From the NCBI GenBank assembly GCA_025360745.1, contig JANYBP010000093.1:1-33252 (forward strand): a DNA stretch of 33,252 bases, in the 5' to 3' direction. Origin of the DNA: a bacterium. GTDB lineage: Bacteria; Verrucomicrobiota; Kiritimatiellia; CAIKKV01; CAIYGI01. This document shows, piece after piece, positions 8,091-16,236 of the stretch. Both the position numbers and the translations under genes were made by a program. Numbering within the stretch: position 1 is the stretch's first letter; each line of letters begins with the position of its first letter. The notes beneath the pieces were generated by a model. It was not told the origin of the DNA. It saw only the letters and a program-made list of their open reading frames with translations, and made no database searches.

Positions 8091-8986
8091 CCAATAGACC
8101 CCCAATTAAATACAACCCATACCGTCAAAACATATGCGCCCAGACAAACCAGCAACGGCGGATCGCCGAAGAGCAACTTCTCGGGTTGTCCGCCTTGTTC
8201 GTGCCGATAGACCAGATCGAGGTAGCGGAAAAGGCCGAACATCACCAACGGAACCGTCAGTCCCAGGCCGTGTGTATTGAACTTGGTCACGGTGTCGGGC
8301 CACAGCGTGTAGATCGCATAGCAGGCGATGGTGACGGCGCTGACGATGGCGATCAGCAGATCGAGCAGGCGGGCGTCATAGTCCTCCAGGCTGGCCCGGT
8401 GGCTCTCGGCGCGGTCATCCAGCAGGCGCTTCTCGTGCCGCCGCTTGCAGAGCGCCAGGAAGAGCGCCAGCAGGAAGGCGCAGAGCAGTAACCAGGGCGA
8501 GATCGCCACGCGGGCCGCCACCGCCCCCGCCCCGGCGCGCAGGACAAAGCCGGCGGCGATGACGAACACATCCACCAGCGCCACGCGTTTGAGCAGGAAC
8601 GTGTAGGCCACCTGCAAGAGGGCGTAGCTCGCCAGCACCCCGCCGAGTTTTTGCGACACGGCGAAACTTCCCGCCAGGCCGGCCGCAAACAGCGCCGCCA
8701 TCAACGCGCAGGCCAGGCCGGCGGGCAGTGCGCCGGAAGCGATCGGCCGCAGGCGCTTCACGGGATGCTGGCGATCCGCGGCCCGATCGCGCAGGTCGTT
8801 CATCACGTAAACGCCGCTCGAGACGACGCAAAACAGGGCGGCGGCCAGCAAGGCATCCGCGACCGCGCCCGGGCTCAGACGCTGCGCCCGGTCGCCCGCC
8901 GCGAAAAACACCGGGGCCAGCACGACGGCGTTCTTCGCCCATTGCCTGGGGCGGAGCGCCAGCAGAAGAGCGCGCGTCGTGGTCAT
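8087..8986 (-). CDS. UbiA-family polyprenyl-phosphate phosphoribosyltransferase (DPPR synthase type)
   Basis: The 299-residue, highly hydrophobic protein has the UbiA prenyltransferase motif NDLRDRAADRQHPVKRLRPI (residues 63-82) and a second conserved segment around DVFVIAAGFVLRAGAGA. The start LLLALRPRQWAKNAVVLAPVFFA is typical of decaprenyl-phosphate phosphoribosyltransferases, which transfer phosphoribose from PRPP to a lipid carrier. Eight or nine membrane segments are likely. Its start overlaps the stop of the upstream mannosyltransferase as ATGA, and its stop overlaps the start of rnr. A lipid-linked pentose donor for envelope glycans is the expected product, but the later genes of that route (DprE1/DprE2-like) are not in the window. 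Other UbiA substrates cannot be excluded. Confidence 0.85.
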   Translation of the reverse strand: MTTTRALLLALRPRQWAKNAVVLAPVFFAAGDRAQRLSPGAVADALLAAALFCVVSSGVYVMNDLRDRAADRQHPVKRLRPIASGALPAGLACALMAALFAAGLAGSFAVSQKLGGVLASYALLQVAYTFLLKRVALVDVFVIAAGFVLRAGAGAVAARVAISPWLLLCAFLLALFLALCKRRHEKRLLDDRAESHRASLEDYDARLLDLLIAIVSAVTIACYAIYTLWPDTVTKFNTHGLGLTVPLVMFGLFRYLDLVYRHEQGGQPEKLLFGDPPLLVCLGAYVLTVWVVFNWGSIG

Positions 8987-9741
8987 GCGGCGGTTTCCGG
9001 CGCCGCCGGCAAAGGCCGCGGCGCGCCCGGGCGGCGCAGGGGATTCCGCATGGCAAGCCGCCAGACCTGCCACAGCGCCTCCCGGAAAATCCGGCCGCTC
9101 ATCTTGGAATAGCCGGAACGGCGTTCCTCGAAGGTGATCGGCGTCTCAACCACCTTGAAGCCCAGGCGCCAGGCGGTGTGCGTCATCTCGATCTGGAACG
9201 AGTACCCATTGGAACGGATGCTGTCCAAATCGATCGCCGCCAGCACTTCCCGCCGGAAGCACTTGAAGCCGCCGGTGGGATCCGTGAAGGGCATGCCGGT
9301 GATCAAACGCACGTAAAGCGCTCCACCCATGCTCAGGAGCAGGCGGCGCAGCGGCCAGTTCGTGATGCGGATGCCGTGCAGGTAGCGCGAGCCCAGCACC
9401 AGATGCGCCTGGCGCGCCGCCGCGATGAAACCGGGGAGCGCCTTCGGATCGTGCGAAAAATCCGCGTCCATCTCGAACACCCACGGATAGTCGCGCTCCA
9501 GCGCCCAGCGAAAGCCTGCGATATAGGCCCGCCCCAGGCCCGCCTTGGACGTTTGATGCAGGACATGAATCCGCGCATCCGCCGCCGCCATGCCGTCCAG
9601 CGCCGCGCCGGTGCCGTCCGGGGAATTCCCGTCCACGAACAGGATATGCGCCGCCGGCAGCGCCGCCAGAACAGCGGCGGCGATCAGACGAACATTGTCA
9701 AGTTCGTCATACGTCGGTATCACAATCAGCGGCGCGCTCAT
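8983..9741 (-). CDS. Polyprenyl-phosphate mannosyltransferase (DPM1-like GT2)
   Basis: From the ATG at 9741 this 252-residue protein is a family 2 glycosyltransferase of the dolichyl/polyprenyl-phosphate mannose synthase group. Visible motifs are VIPTYDELDNV near the N-terminus, FVDGNSPDGTG, KAGLGRAYIAGF, the metal-binding MDADFSHDP, FTDPTGGFKCFRREVL and the FEERRSGYSKM segment. It has no C-terminal membrane anchor, like the soluble DPM1 type. It would transfer mannose (or another hexose) from a GDP-sugar to polyprenyl phosphate on the cytoplasmic face. The open frame extends to 9933 but the extra residues are not family-like. It is first in a minus-strand operon with the UbiA-type gene and rnr. 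Confidence 0.9.
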   Translation of the reverse strand: MSAPLIVIPTYDELDNVRLIAAAVLAALPAAHILFVDGNSPDGTGAALDGMAAADARIHVLHQTSKAGLGRAYIAGFRWALERDYPWVFEMDADFSHDPKALPGFIAAARQAHLVLGSRYLHGIRITNWPLRRLLLSMGGALYVRLITGMPFTDPTGGFKCFRREVLAAIDLDSIRSNGYSFQIEMTHTAWRLGFKVVETPITFEERRSGYSKMSGRIFREALWQVWRLAMRNPLRRPGAPRPLPAAPETAA

Positions 9742-9856
9742 ATGTGCGTACAATAGCCGCGAATCCGCCGGTCGGCAAGTTCCAACAATGCTTCGGTCAA
9801 TTGGCGGATGTATCTTTTTTTGTGCGCCGGCCCAGCGCATGTGATAACTTTCGGAG

Positions 9857-10414
9857 ATGACAACCTCACATGCCGTCCAGCCCGGCGCGGCGCCTGGTTT
9901 TAGCCTGGTCCTCGGCGGCGCGCGCAGCGGCAAGAGCCGTTTTGCCTTGCAGCGCGCGGAAGCGCGCTGGCGGCATCCGCTCTACCTCGCCACGGCGGAG
10001 GTGCGGGACGACGAGATGTCGGAGCGCGTCCAACGCCACCGCGCGGAACGCGGAGCGCGCTGGGCCTGCATCGAGGAACCGCTGGACCTGGTCGGCGCGC
10101 TGGCGCGCGTGCCGGACGGCTGCGACGGCGTGCTGCTGGACTGCGCCACGATCTGGCTTTCTAACATCCTGCTCAAGCAAGGCCGCGATGCCGTCGCATC
10201 CCGCACGCGCGCGTTGCTGGCCGCGCTGCGCGACTCGCCGCGCGAAACGCTCGTCGTCAGCAACGAGGTCGGCCTCGGCATCGTTCCCGATACCCCGCTG
10301 GGACGCGAGTTCCGCGACCTGCAGGGCTGGTTCAATCAGGATCTCGCCGCCGCCGCCACAACCGTCGTTTTCATAACCGCCGGCCTGCCACTCTGCCTCA
10401 AGGGCGGACTGTGA
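9857..10414 (+). CDS. cobU: Adenosylcobinamide kinase / adenosylcobinamide-phosphate guanylyltransferase
   Basis: The 185-residue protein matches the full length of CobU, the bifunctional enzyme that phosphorylates adenosylcobinamide and attaches GMP in the salvage and assembly of cobalamin. A P-loop GGARSGKS lies at residues 20-27. Other family features are LYLATAEVRDDEMSERVQRH, the segment LLDCATIWLSN, and VSNEVGLGIVPDTPLGREFR with the closing GLPLCLKG. No other cobalamin genes are in the window. It lies upstream of, and in the same direction as, the B12-dependent ribonucleotide reductase, but with a 392-bp gap containing a separate promoter. It is divergent from the mannosyltransferase gene (115-bp gap). 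Confidence 0.95.
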   Translation: MTTSHAVQPGAAPGFSLVLGGARSGKSRFALQRAEARWRHPLYLATAEVRDDEMSERVQRHRAERGARWACIEEPLDLVGALARVPDGCDGVLLDCATIWLSNILLKQGRDAVASRTRALLAALRDSPRETLVVSNEVGLGIVPDTPLGREFRDLQGWFNQDLAAAATTVVFITAGLPLCLKGGL

Positions 10415-10426
10415 GGGAACACATTT

Positions 10427-10566
10427 TGTTCAGGGTTCAGGGTTCAGGCCAGATAACGGTTTTGTCAACTCTCAACGTCCGCTTCTCGCCGCTATTCAAT
10501 TGAGCGTTGAGAGTTGGGCGTTGAGCGTTCGGTTCAGCATCTCTCCCTGAACACCGAACACCCTCT
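10427..10566. repeat. Cluster of degenerate palindromic short repeats
   Basis: The region between cobU and nrdJ begins with GTTCAGG-type units in tandem, then a perfect 12-bp inverted repeat, CAACTCTCAACG (10466-10477) and CGTTGAGAGTTG (10505-10516). Further GTTGAG/GTTCGG units follow, and then CCCTGAAC-CACCGAAC-type units that mirror the first block. The whole can fold as a long imperfect hairpin. It has no coding character. A cluster of similar style but different sequence lies at 21488-21556. From 10567 to 10679 I see nothing more than AT-rich leader sequence. Confidence 0.6.
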
Positions 10567-10679
10567 CTATTAGCTCCTTTCCATCCCGTCGGCGGGGCGG
10601 CGCGGCACGACTGAAAACTGGCATTTTCACAGCAATCTAACGAGCCTCCGAAAAATCCTCTCGTTTGGTGTTTTTTTGC

Positions 10680-10732
10680 TTGAACACCACAATATGTAGG
10701 GGGTAATAATGCAGACACACAACCCATAGTGG
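10680..10732 (+). promoter_or_regulatory. nrdJ promoter with two NrdR-type boxes
   Basis: Box 1 (10687-10702) contains CAATATGTAG, 9 of 10 matches to the NrdR core CwATATaTwG. Box 2 (10717-10732) reads ACACAACCCATAGTGG and fits the outer parts but not the centre. They are 30 bp apart, close to three helical turns, as usual for paired NrdR boxes. A possible -35 TTGAAC (10680-10685) and -10 TAATAA (10704-10709) place box 1 in the spacer, where binding would repress. nrdR itself is not in the window. Confidence 0.7.
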
Positions 10733-10806
10733 CGAAACACAACAGTAAAACTACGCCAAAGCCCCGCAAATCGGGTCAATTATCATCAAAAGAGTGGTAA
10801 ACAGCG

Positions 10807-13698
10807 ATGCATAAGACAATCAAAAATACGTTGGACGATGCAACACGCGCCAATCCGGCGCCGGCCGCCAAAACATCCTCCCGGCGCAGCGCCGCCGGCA
10901 AGGCCATGAACATTCCGCGCGTATTCAGCCGCGAGGGCGCGGACCCGTTCGATGAGATCGAATGGGAGGAGCGCAAGGCCACCATTACCGACGATCAGGG
11001 AAAGGTGATCTTCCAGCAGGAACATGTCGAGGTTCCCAAGTCGTGGTCCATGCTGGCCACGAAGATTGTGGCTTCGAAGTACTTCTACGGAGGGCTGAAA
11101 ACCACCTTCCGCGAGCACTCCGTGCGCCAACTCGTACACCGCGTCGCGCGCACGATAGCGGACTGGGGCCATGCCGACGGCTATTTTGCGACCGCCCGCG
11201 ACGCGGAAAATTTCTACGCGGAATTATGCGCTCTCTGCGTCAATCAGTCCGGCGCTTTCAACAGTCCGGTCTGGTTCAACGTCGGCCTGCACCACACCTA
11301 CAAAATCTCCTCCCAGAGCCGCCACAGTTTCCACTGGAACAGCCGCCTGGGCAACACCGAGCAGACCACCGACAGCTACCGCCACCCCCAGGCCGCCGCC
11401 TGCTTCATCCAGTCCGTCAAGGACACGATGGAGGACATCATGCGCCTCGCGACCGCCGAGGCCATGCTGTTCAAGTACGGCTCGGGCACGGGCACGGACT
11501 TGAGCACGCTGCGCAGCAGTTGCGAAAAGCTCTCCGGCGGCGGCACGCCGTCGGGACCGCTGAGTTTCATGCGCGTCTTCGACCAGGTGGCGGCCGTCAT
11601 CAAGTCCGGCGGCAAGACCCGCCGCGCGGCCAAGATGCAAAGCCTCAAGGTGGACCATCCCGACATCGTCGAATTCATCACCTGCAAGTCGAACGAGGAG
11701 AAGAAAGCCTGGGCGCTGATCGAACAGGGCTACAACGGATCCTTCGGCGGCGAAGCCTATAACTCGGTCATGTTCCAGAACGCCAACCTCTCGGTGCGTT
11801 TGAGCGACGACTTCATGCAGGCCGTGCTGAGCGACGGCGAGTGGACCACGCATGCGGTCACCACCGGCGAACCGGTGGGCGCCCACAATGCCCGCGAACT
11901 TTTGCGCCTGATCGCCGAGGGCACGCACATCTGCGGAGACCCGGGCGTGCAATACGACACCACGATCAACCGCTGGCACACCTGCCCGAACAGCGGCAGA
12001 ATCAACGCCAGCAATCCCTGCTCGGAATACATGTTCGTGGACAACAGCGCCTGCAACCTGGCGTCGTTGAATTTGATGCAGTTCATGGCGCCGGACGGAA
12101 GTTTCGAGATCGAGCGCTTTCGCGCCGCCGTGCGCATATTCTGCGTCGCGCAGGATATCCTGGTGGACAACGCCAGCTATCCAACCGAGGAAATCGCGCG
12201 CAATTCGCATCTCTTCCGCCCGCTCGGCCTGGGTTACGCCAATCTCGGCGCCGTGATCATGAGCCTGGGCCTGCCCTATGACAGCGACGAGGGCCGGACC
12301 TTCGCCGCGGCCATTACGGCGCTTATGACGGCCACCGCGTACGAAACCTCCGCGCAGGTGGCCGCGACGCGCGGCCCGTTCGCCGAGTTCGCCAATAACC
12401 GCGACAGCATGCTGACCGTGATCGGCCAGCACCGCGACGCCGTCGAAGCCCTGACCCCGCTGCCGTGCGCCGCGCCCATCATCGCCGCCGCCCGGGAGGG
12501 CTGGGAACGGGCGTTCGACGCCGGCACGCGCCACGGTTACCGCAACGCCCAGGTGACCGTGCTCGCGCCCACCGGCACGATCGGCTTCATGATGGATTGC
12601 GACACCACCGGCGTCGAACCCGACACCGCGCTCGTGAAGTACAAACAGCTCGCGGGCGGCGGCAACCTGAAGATGACCAACCACTCCGTCGAACAGGCGC
12701 TGCGGCGGCTGGGTTACGATGGCGGTATCGAAGCCATTCTCAAGCATGTGGACAGCACCGATACGATCGAAGGCGCGCCGGGGTTAAAGGAACAAGACCT
12801 GCCGGTTTTCGACTGCGCCTTCAAGCCCAGCCATGGTTCGCGCTGTCTTTCCTATCACGCGCACCTGAACATGATGTCCGCCATCCAGCCGTTTCTCTCC
12901 GGCGCGATCAGCAAGACGATCAACATGCCGAACAACGCGACGGTGGACGAGATCATGCAGGCCTATATCGAGGGCTGGCGCCTCGGGCTCAAGTCCGTCG
13001 CCATCTACCGCGACGGTTCGAAACGCACGCAGCCGATCAGCTCCAGCAAGAGCGGCCTCAACGCCATCGCTCCCGGCGCGGCACAGGGCGACAACGCCCC
13101 CGCGCTCGGCGGGCGCCCCAATCGCTCGCGCATGCCGGCCACACGCCTCTCGATCACGCACAAGTTCGAGGTCGCCAGCCACGATGGCTACCTGACCGTC
13201 GGCCTTTACGACGACGGCAAGCCCGGGGAGCTGTTCATCACGATGGCCAAGGAAGGCAGCACCGTCGGCGGCATCATGGATGCCTTCGGAACGGCGATTT
13301 CGCTCTGCCTGCAATACGGAGTGCCGTTGCGGGAACTGGTGCGCAAGTTCTCGCACAGCCGTTTCGAACCGGCCGGCTTCACCAAGAACCCCGATATTCC
13401 GATCGCCAAGTCGCTGGTGGACTACATCTTCCGCTGGATGGAAATCACCTTCCCCGACGGGCACGCCGCCCTGCCCGGCCATGCCGCGGCGGCGGCCGCG
13501 GCCAGCGCGCCGCACGAAGCGCTGCCGGTTGGGACGGCCGCGCAGGCCTACCAGGGCTCAAAAACCTCGCAGTCCTCGAATTTCACCTTCGTGAATCAGG
13601 AGGATGCGCCAGCCTGCGACCGCTGCGGCCATATCACGGTCCGCAACGGCGCCTGTTATCGCTGCGCCAATTGCGGGAACTCGATGGGCTGCTCGTAG
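10807..13698 (+). CDS. nrdJ: Adenosylcobalamin-dependent ribonucleotide reductase (class II)
   Basis: The 963-residue protein reduces ribonucleotides to deoxyribonucleotides, using adenosylcobalamin to make the thiyl radical. Family features seen are the N-terminal segment VPKSWSMLATKIVASKYFYG, AACFIQSVKDTMEDI with an active-site Cys, the NPCSEYMFVDNSACNLASLN region, and TVLAPTGTIGFMMDCDTTGVEP. The C-terminus ends in a Cys-rich ribbon, CDRCGHITVRNGACYRC then CANCGNSMGC, the tail that re-reduces the active site. The first ~35 residues are variable. A GAG-type ribosome-binding site lies rather far upstream of the ATG at 10807. The promoter carries paired NrdR-type boxes, and cobU upstream may help supply the cofactor. 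It converges on the STAS gene, 7 nt away. Confidence 0.96.
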   Translation: MHKTIKNTLDDATRANPAPAAKTSSRRSAAGKAMNIPRVFSREGADPFDEIEWEERKATITDDQGKVIFQQEHVEVPKSWSMLATKIVASKYFYGGLKTTFREHSVRQLVHRVARTIADWGHADGYFATARDAENFYAELCALCVNQSGAFNSPVWFNVGLHHTYKISSQSRHSFHWNSRLGNTEQTTDSYRHPQAAACFIQSVKDTMEDIMRLATAEAMLFKYGSGTGTDLSTLRSSCEKLSGGGTPSGPLSFMRVFDQVAAVIKSGGKTRRAAKMQSLKVDHPDIVEFITCKSNEEKKAWALIEQGYNGSFGGEAYNSVMFQNANLSVRLSDDFMQAVLSDGEWTTHAVTTGEPVGAHNARELLRLIAEGTHICGDPGVQYDTTINRWHTCPNSGRINASNPCSEYMFVDNSACNLASLNLMQFMAPDGSFEIERFRAAVRIFCVAQDILVDNASYPTEEIARNSHLFRPLGLGYANLGAVIMSLGLPYDSDEGRTFAAAITALMTATAYETSAQVAATRGPFAEFANNRDSMLTVIGQHRDAVEALTPLPCAAPIIAAAREGWERAFDAGTRHGYRNAQVTVLAPTGTIGFMMDCDTTGVEPDTALVKYKQLAGGGNLKMTNHSVEQALRRLGYDGGIEAILKHVDSTDTIEGAPGLKEQDLPVFDCAFKPSHGSRCLSYHAHLNMMSAIQPFLSGAISKTINMPNNATVDEIMQAYIEGWRLGLKSVAIYRDGSKRTQPISSSKSGLNAIAPGAAQGDNAPALGGRPNRSRMPATRLSITHKFEVASHDGYLTVGLYDDGKPGELFITMAKEGSTVGGIMDAFGTAISLCLQYGVPLRELVRKFSHSRFEPAGFTKNPDIPIAKSLVDYIFRWMEITFPDGHAALPGHAAAAAAASAPHEALPVGTAAQAYQGSKTSQSSNFTFVNQEDAPACDRCGHITVRNGACYRCANCGNSMGCS

Positions 13699-13705
13699 AC
13701 GGCTT

Positions 13706-14044
13706 TCACTTGACCTTCCGCGCCGCCTCCTCGACGGTTTCGTAGATTTCGAAAATGCGGGTCGTGCGCGTGATCTCAAGCGCCATGCGGGCTTTCTTCT
13801 GTAGACCCGCAAGAGAAAGGTCGCCGCCGTGCTCGGAAACGCGCTTGAGCAGCGCAATCAAAGCGCCCAAGCCCGTGCTGTCCAGAAAGGCCACCAGGCT
13901 CAAATCCAGCACCACATTACGCACGCCGGCCATGGCGAACCAGGCCACAAACTCTTCGCGAAACGCGCCCGCCGTCGAGGCCATCAGGTCGCCTTGCGGC
14001 GCCGCCACTCCCAGGCCGTTTGCGATCGAAAATACCGTTGTCAT
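13706..14044 (-). CDS. STAS-domain anti-sigma factor antagonist
   Basis: The 112-residue single-domain protein fits the anti-anti-sigma (SpoIIAA/RsbV) family. The hallmark is VVLDLSLVAFLDSTGLGALI with Ser56 as the expected phosphorylation site, followed by LLKRVSEHGGDLSLAGLQKK. In partner switching the unphosphorylated form binds a HATPase-type kinase and frees its target. Its ATG overlaps the stop of the upstream receiver-phosphatase-kinase gene as ATGA, so this pair very likely works together: the phosphatase domain would reactivate this protein and the HATPase domain would inactivate it. The open frame beyond 14044 lies inside that gene and is not the start. Confidence 0.92.
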   Translation of the reverse strand: MTTVFSIANGLGVAAPQGDLMASTAGAFREEFVAWFAMAGVRNVVLDLSLVAFLDSTGLGALIALLKRVSEHGGDLSLAGLQKKARMALEITRTTRIFEIYETVEEAARKVK

Positions 14045-15690
14045 GGGGCTTCCTCCGCGGGCGACGCGGAAACCCGCGCTTCCTCGATTTTGTACAGCGT
14101 CACATTGCTGTTGTCGCGACGATACTGAAAAATTCCGCTGGCCAGCGCGCGGATGATCTGCAACCCGCGTCCGCTTTCGTCGTCCGCACGCGCCCGGCGC
14201 TGCACACGCGCCAGAGCCTCTTCGAACTGCCACTCCCGCCCCATGTCATGAAAGACCAGGCGCGCCGCGCCACCAGCCACACGCAACTGGCAGTGCAGCT
14301 GCGTGCGCTCGCCGGACTGTCCATGCCGGAGCACATTAACGCCATGCTCGACGACCATCAGCCGCACGGCCGCCGCCGCATACTCGCCCCAGCCCGCGGT
14401 CCGCAGCGCCTGCGCCACATCCGCACCCAACAGATCCACCGCCTGCAAACTCGGCTCGACATCCCGCGCCAGCAACGGCGGCGCGGCCGGTTGCCGCACC
14501 GCCAGGACCGAGCAATCGTCCCTGCCCACGTTATACCCTTCCGCCGCCAACCGCCCGATCAGCCCGCCCACCGGATCGTCCAGCGAACCGGACGCGAGCC
14601 CCGTCCGGATTCGTTCCACCAGCCGCTCGACACCGCACTCCTCGCGGCTGTCCGCCAGGCGCGCTTCCGTGATGCCGTCCGTGTACAACACCAGCAGCGA
14701 GTCCGGAATCGCCGGCACCAGAGTTTCCGTATCCGCGACCGCCCCCGACTTGGTGTTGATCCCGATCGGCAATTCTCCTCGATCGGAAAGCTGGGACGAA
14801 CGGTCATCGCCGCCGACCAGCAGAATGGGAGAGGGATGTCCGCAGTTGACCGTGCGCCAGGCGCCGATCGCGGGATCGAGGATCGCCATGACCAGCGTGA
14901 CGTATACCTCGGGATCCTGCACGTACTGATCGAAACGCTTCCGCAAGGCGTCGATCACCGCCCCTGGTCCCTGCGCGCCTAAATCCCGCACAAGTCCGGC
15001 CAGCAGCGCCTTGACCAGCGATGAGACCATCGCCGGACCCACGCCGTGACCCGACACATCGCCCATATACACGCAAACTCGTCCATCGGGCAGCGGAATA
15101 ATGTCGAAAACGTCGCCCCCGACATGCTGCGACGGCTGGTGGGCCATCCAAACCTCGACGCCGTCGCCCAGCCACGGCGTCGTGCCGAGAATACAGCGCT
15201 GGATACCGCCCGCCACCTCCAGCTCACGCGAGACGCGGCGCTGCCAGATTTTCAACTCGTCGTTGCTGCGCTTGAGCAGCAGGGCGTTGCGCACCCGCAC
15301 AACCAGTTCACGCGGATTGAACGGCTTGCGGATGTAATCGAAAGCCCCGAGAGCGAAGCCCTGCTCCAGGTCCTGAATCTCCGCGCGCGCCGTTACCATG
15401 ATCACGGCAATATCGGCCATGTTCGGATCGTTTTTAACCCGTTCGCAGAGTTCGTACCCGTTCATTCCCGGCATCATCACGTCGGCCAGCACCACATCCG
15501 GGCGCCGTTCCTGCGCCAGCCGCCAAGCCTCCTCGCCGCCGGCGGCTTCGATCACTTCGCAACCGCGCGCCAACAGCAGTTTGCGAAGATAGGTTCGGTT
15601 GATCAATTCGTCATCCACCACCAGTACGCGCCCGCTCAGAGTTTCGTCGCGGCGGACAACGGCGGCGGGCGTGACCGAAGGTTCAGGCAT
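14041..15690 (-). CDS. Receiver - PP2C (SpoIIE/RsbU) phosphatase - HATPase fusion
   Basis: The 549-residue protein has three domains. A response-regulator receiver (about 20-135) has acidic residues at 26-27, phosphoacceptor Asp70 (VLADVMMPGMNGYE) and Lys122 (YIRKPFN). A PP2C-type phosphatase (about 155-390) has the metal motifs GGDVFD (191-196), GDVSGHGVGPA and YTDGITEA, and ends with GRDDCSVLAV. A C-terminal HATPase domain of the RsbW type has VVEHGVNVLRHG as N-box and DESGRGLQIIRAL as G-box. It thus holds both the phosphatase and the kinase side of a partner switch, with receiver control. The gene overlaps the upstream Hpt gene by 8 nt and the STAS gene by 4 nt. The expected target is the STAS protein; the final output is unknown, and no sigma factor is nearby. 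Confidence 0.93.
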   Translation of the reverse strand: MPEPSVTPAAVVRRDETLSGRVLVVDDELINRTYLRKLLLARGCEVIEAAGGEEAWRLAQERRPDVVLADVMMPGMNGYELCERVKNDPNMADIAVIMVTARAEIQDLEQGFALGAFDYIRKPFNPRELVVRVRNALLLKRSNDELKIWQRRVSRELEVAGGIQRCILGTTPWLGDGVEVWMAHQPSQHVGGDVFDIIPLPDGRVCVYMGDVSGHGVGPAMVSSLVKALLAGLVRDLGAQGPGAVIDALRKRFDQYVQDPEVYVTLVMAILDPAIGAWRTVNCGHPSPILLVGGDDRSSQLSDRGELPIGINTKSGAVADTETLVPAIPDSLLVLYTDGITEARLADSREECGVERLVERIRTGLASGSLDDPVGGLIGRLAAEGYNVGRDDCSVLAVRQPAAPPLLARDVEPSLQAVDLLGADVAQALRTAGWGEYAAAAVRLMVVEHGVNVLRHGQSGERTQLHCQLRVAGGAARLVFHDMGREWQFEEALARVQRRARADDESGRGLQIIRALASGIFQYRRDNSNVTLYKIEEARVSASPAEEAP

Positions 15691-16051
15691 GGATATATTC
15701 CCTGGCCCAGCCTGTCAGGACATTCACCAGTTGTCCGCAGCGTGTCAGGTCCGACGCCTTGGCGGCCGCGCTGAGTTCAAAGCCAACGACCGACAGGTCG
15801 GGAAACCCCACAGTGCCGCCCATGCCCTGCAGGGAATGCGCATGGCGACGGAGGGCGTTCCAGTCCAATTCGGCCACGGACCGCAGCAGCGCGGCGGCCA
15901 TTCCGTCAAGCTGATCCCTGAATAGCGCGCGTATCTCGTCGTCCATCTCGGAGGTATCCACCCGATAGGCCTCCGCCTGTTCCGCCAGATTCGGCAGTAG
16001 CGGCAAAAGCCGGGCGCGCAGCAAGTCAGGCCAGTTGACGAATGTATTCAT
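15683..16051 (-). CDS. Hpt-domain phosphotransfer protein
   Basis: The 122-residue, mostly helical protein has the Hpt signature RRHAHSLQGMGGTVGFPDL. His72 is the probable phosphorylated residue; the Lys that usually follows three positions later is a Gln here, which also occurs in the family. It probably relays phosphate from an unlinked histidine kinase to Asp70 of the receiver in the next gene, with which it overlaps by 8 nt. It is first in the three-gene operon. A -10 box TATAAT lies 19 nt upstream, so its leader would be very short. Confidence 0.88.
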   Translation of the reverse strand: MNTFVNWPDLLRARLLPLLPNLAEQAEAYRVDTSEMDDEIRALFRDQLDGMAAALLRSVAELDWNALRRHAHSLQGMGGTVGFPDLSVVGFELSAAAKASDLTRCGQLVNVLTGWAREYIHA

Positions 16052-16069
16052 GATCTTGGTTCAGCGCGA

Positions 16070-16098
16070 ATTATAACGTGGATGTTTTAACATGTCTG
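16070..16098 (-). promoter_or_regulatory. Promoter of the Hpt-PP2C-STAS operon
   Basis: On the minus strand a perfect TATAAT (16070-16075) lies 17 bp from CAGACA (16093-16098). The spacer contains ATGTTTTAACAT (16082-16093), palindromic at 10 of 12 bases and possibly an operator. The transcript would start about 12 nt before the Hpt ATG. The other part of this intergenic region (16099-16174) holds nothing I recognise. Confidence 0.55.
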
Positions 16099-16174
16099 AA
16101 TCCCGAGTGGTTATATTTTTTTGGGGAGCCGAGCGCGGCAGGGCTGAGAAGCAAGAGTTCAGGGTGATTATTCT

Positions 16175-16217
16175 TGTCAATCCGCCTGTGCGATCCCTAG
16201 GATGGCGCACGGGCGGC
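16175..16217 (+). promoter_or_regulatory. Promoter overlapped by an inverted repeat
   Basis: A possible -35 TTGTCA (16175-16180) and -10 TAGGAT (16199-16204) are 18 bp apart. An inverted repeat, CCGCCTGTGCG-ATCC (16183-16197) and GGAT-GGCGCACGGGCGG (16201-16217) with a 3-nt loop, covers the spacer and the -10. It ends 19 nt before the peptidase ATG at 16237. It could be an operator or a leader hairpin. Confidence 0.45.
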
Positions 16218-16236
16218 GATATCATGTCGAATTAAG

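Noticed and set aside
10437-10769. Short minus-strand open frame between cobU and nrdJ
   Set aside because: It crosses the palindromic repeats and the nrdJ promoter and has no protein-like pattern.
10415-10806. Cobalamin riboswitch before nrdJ
   Set aside because: I could not find a B12-box-like element or the expected conserved helices; paired NrdR-type boxes explain the region better.
11224-12747. Long minus-strand open frame inside nrdJ
   Set aside because: Antisense to clear ribonucleotide reductase motifs; no recognisable domain.
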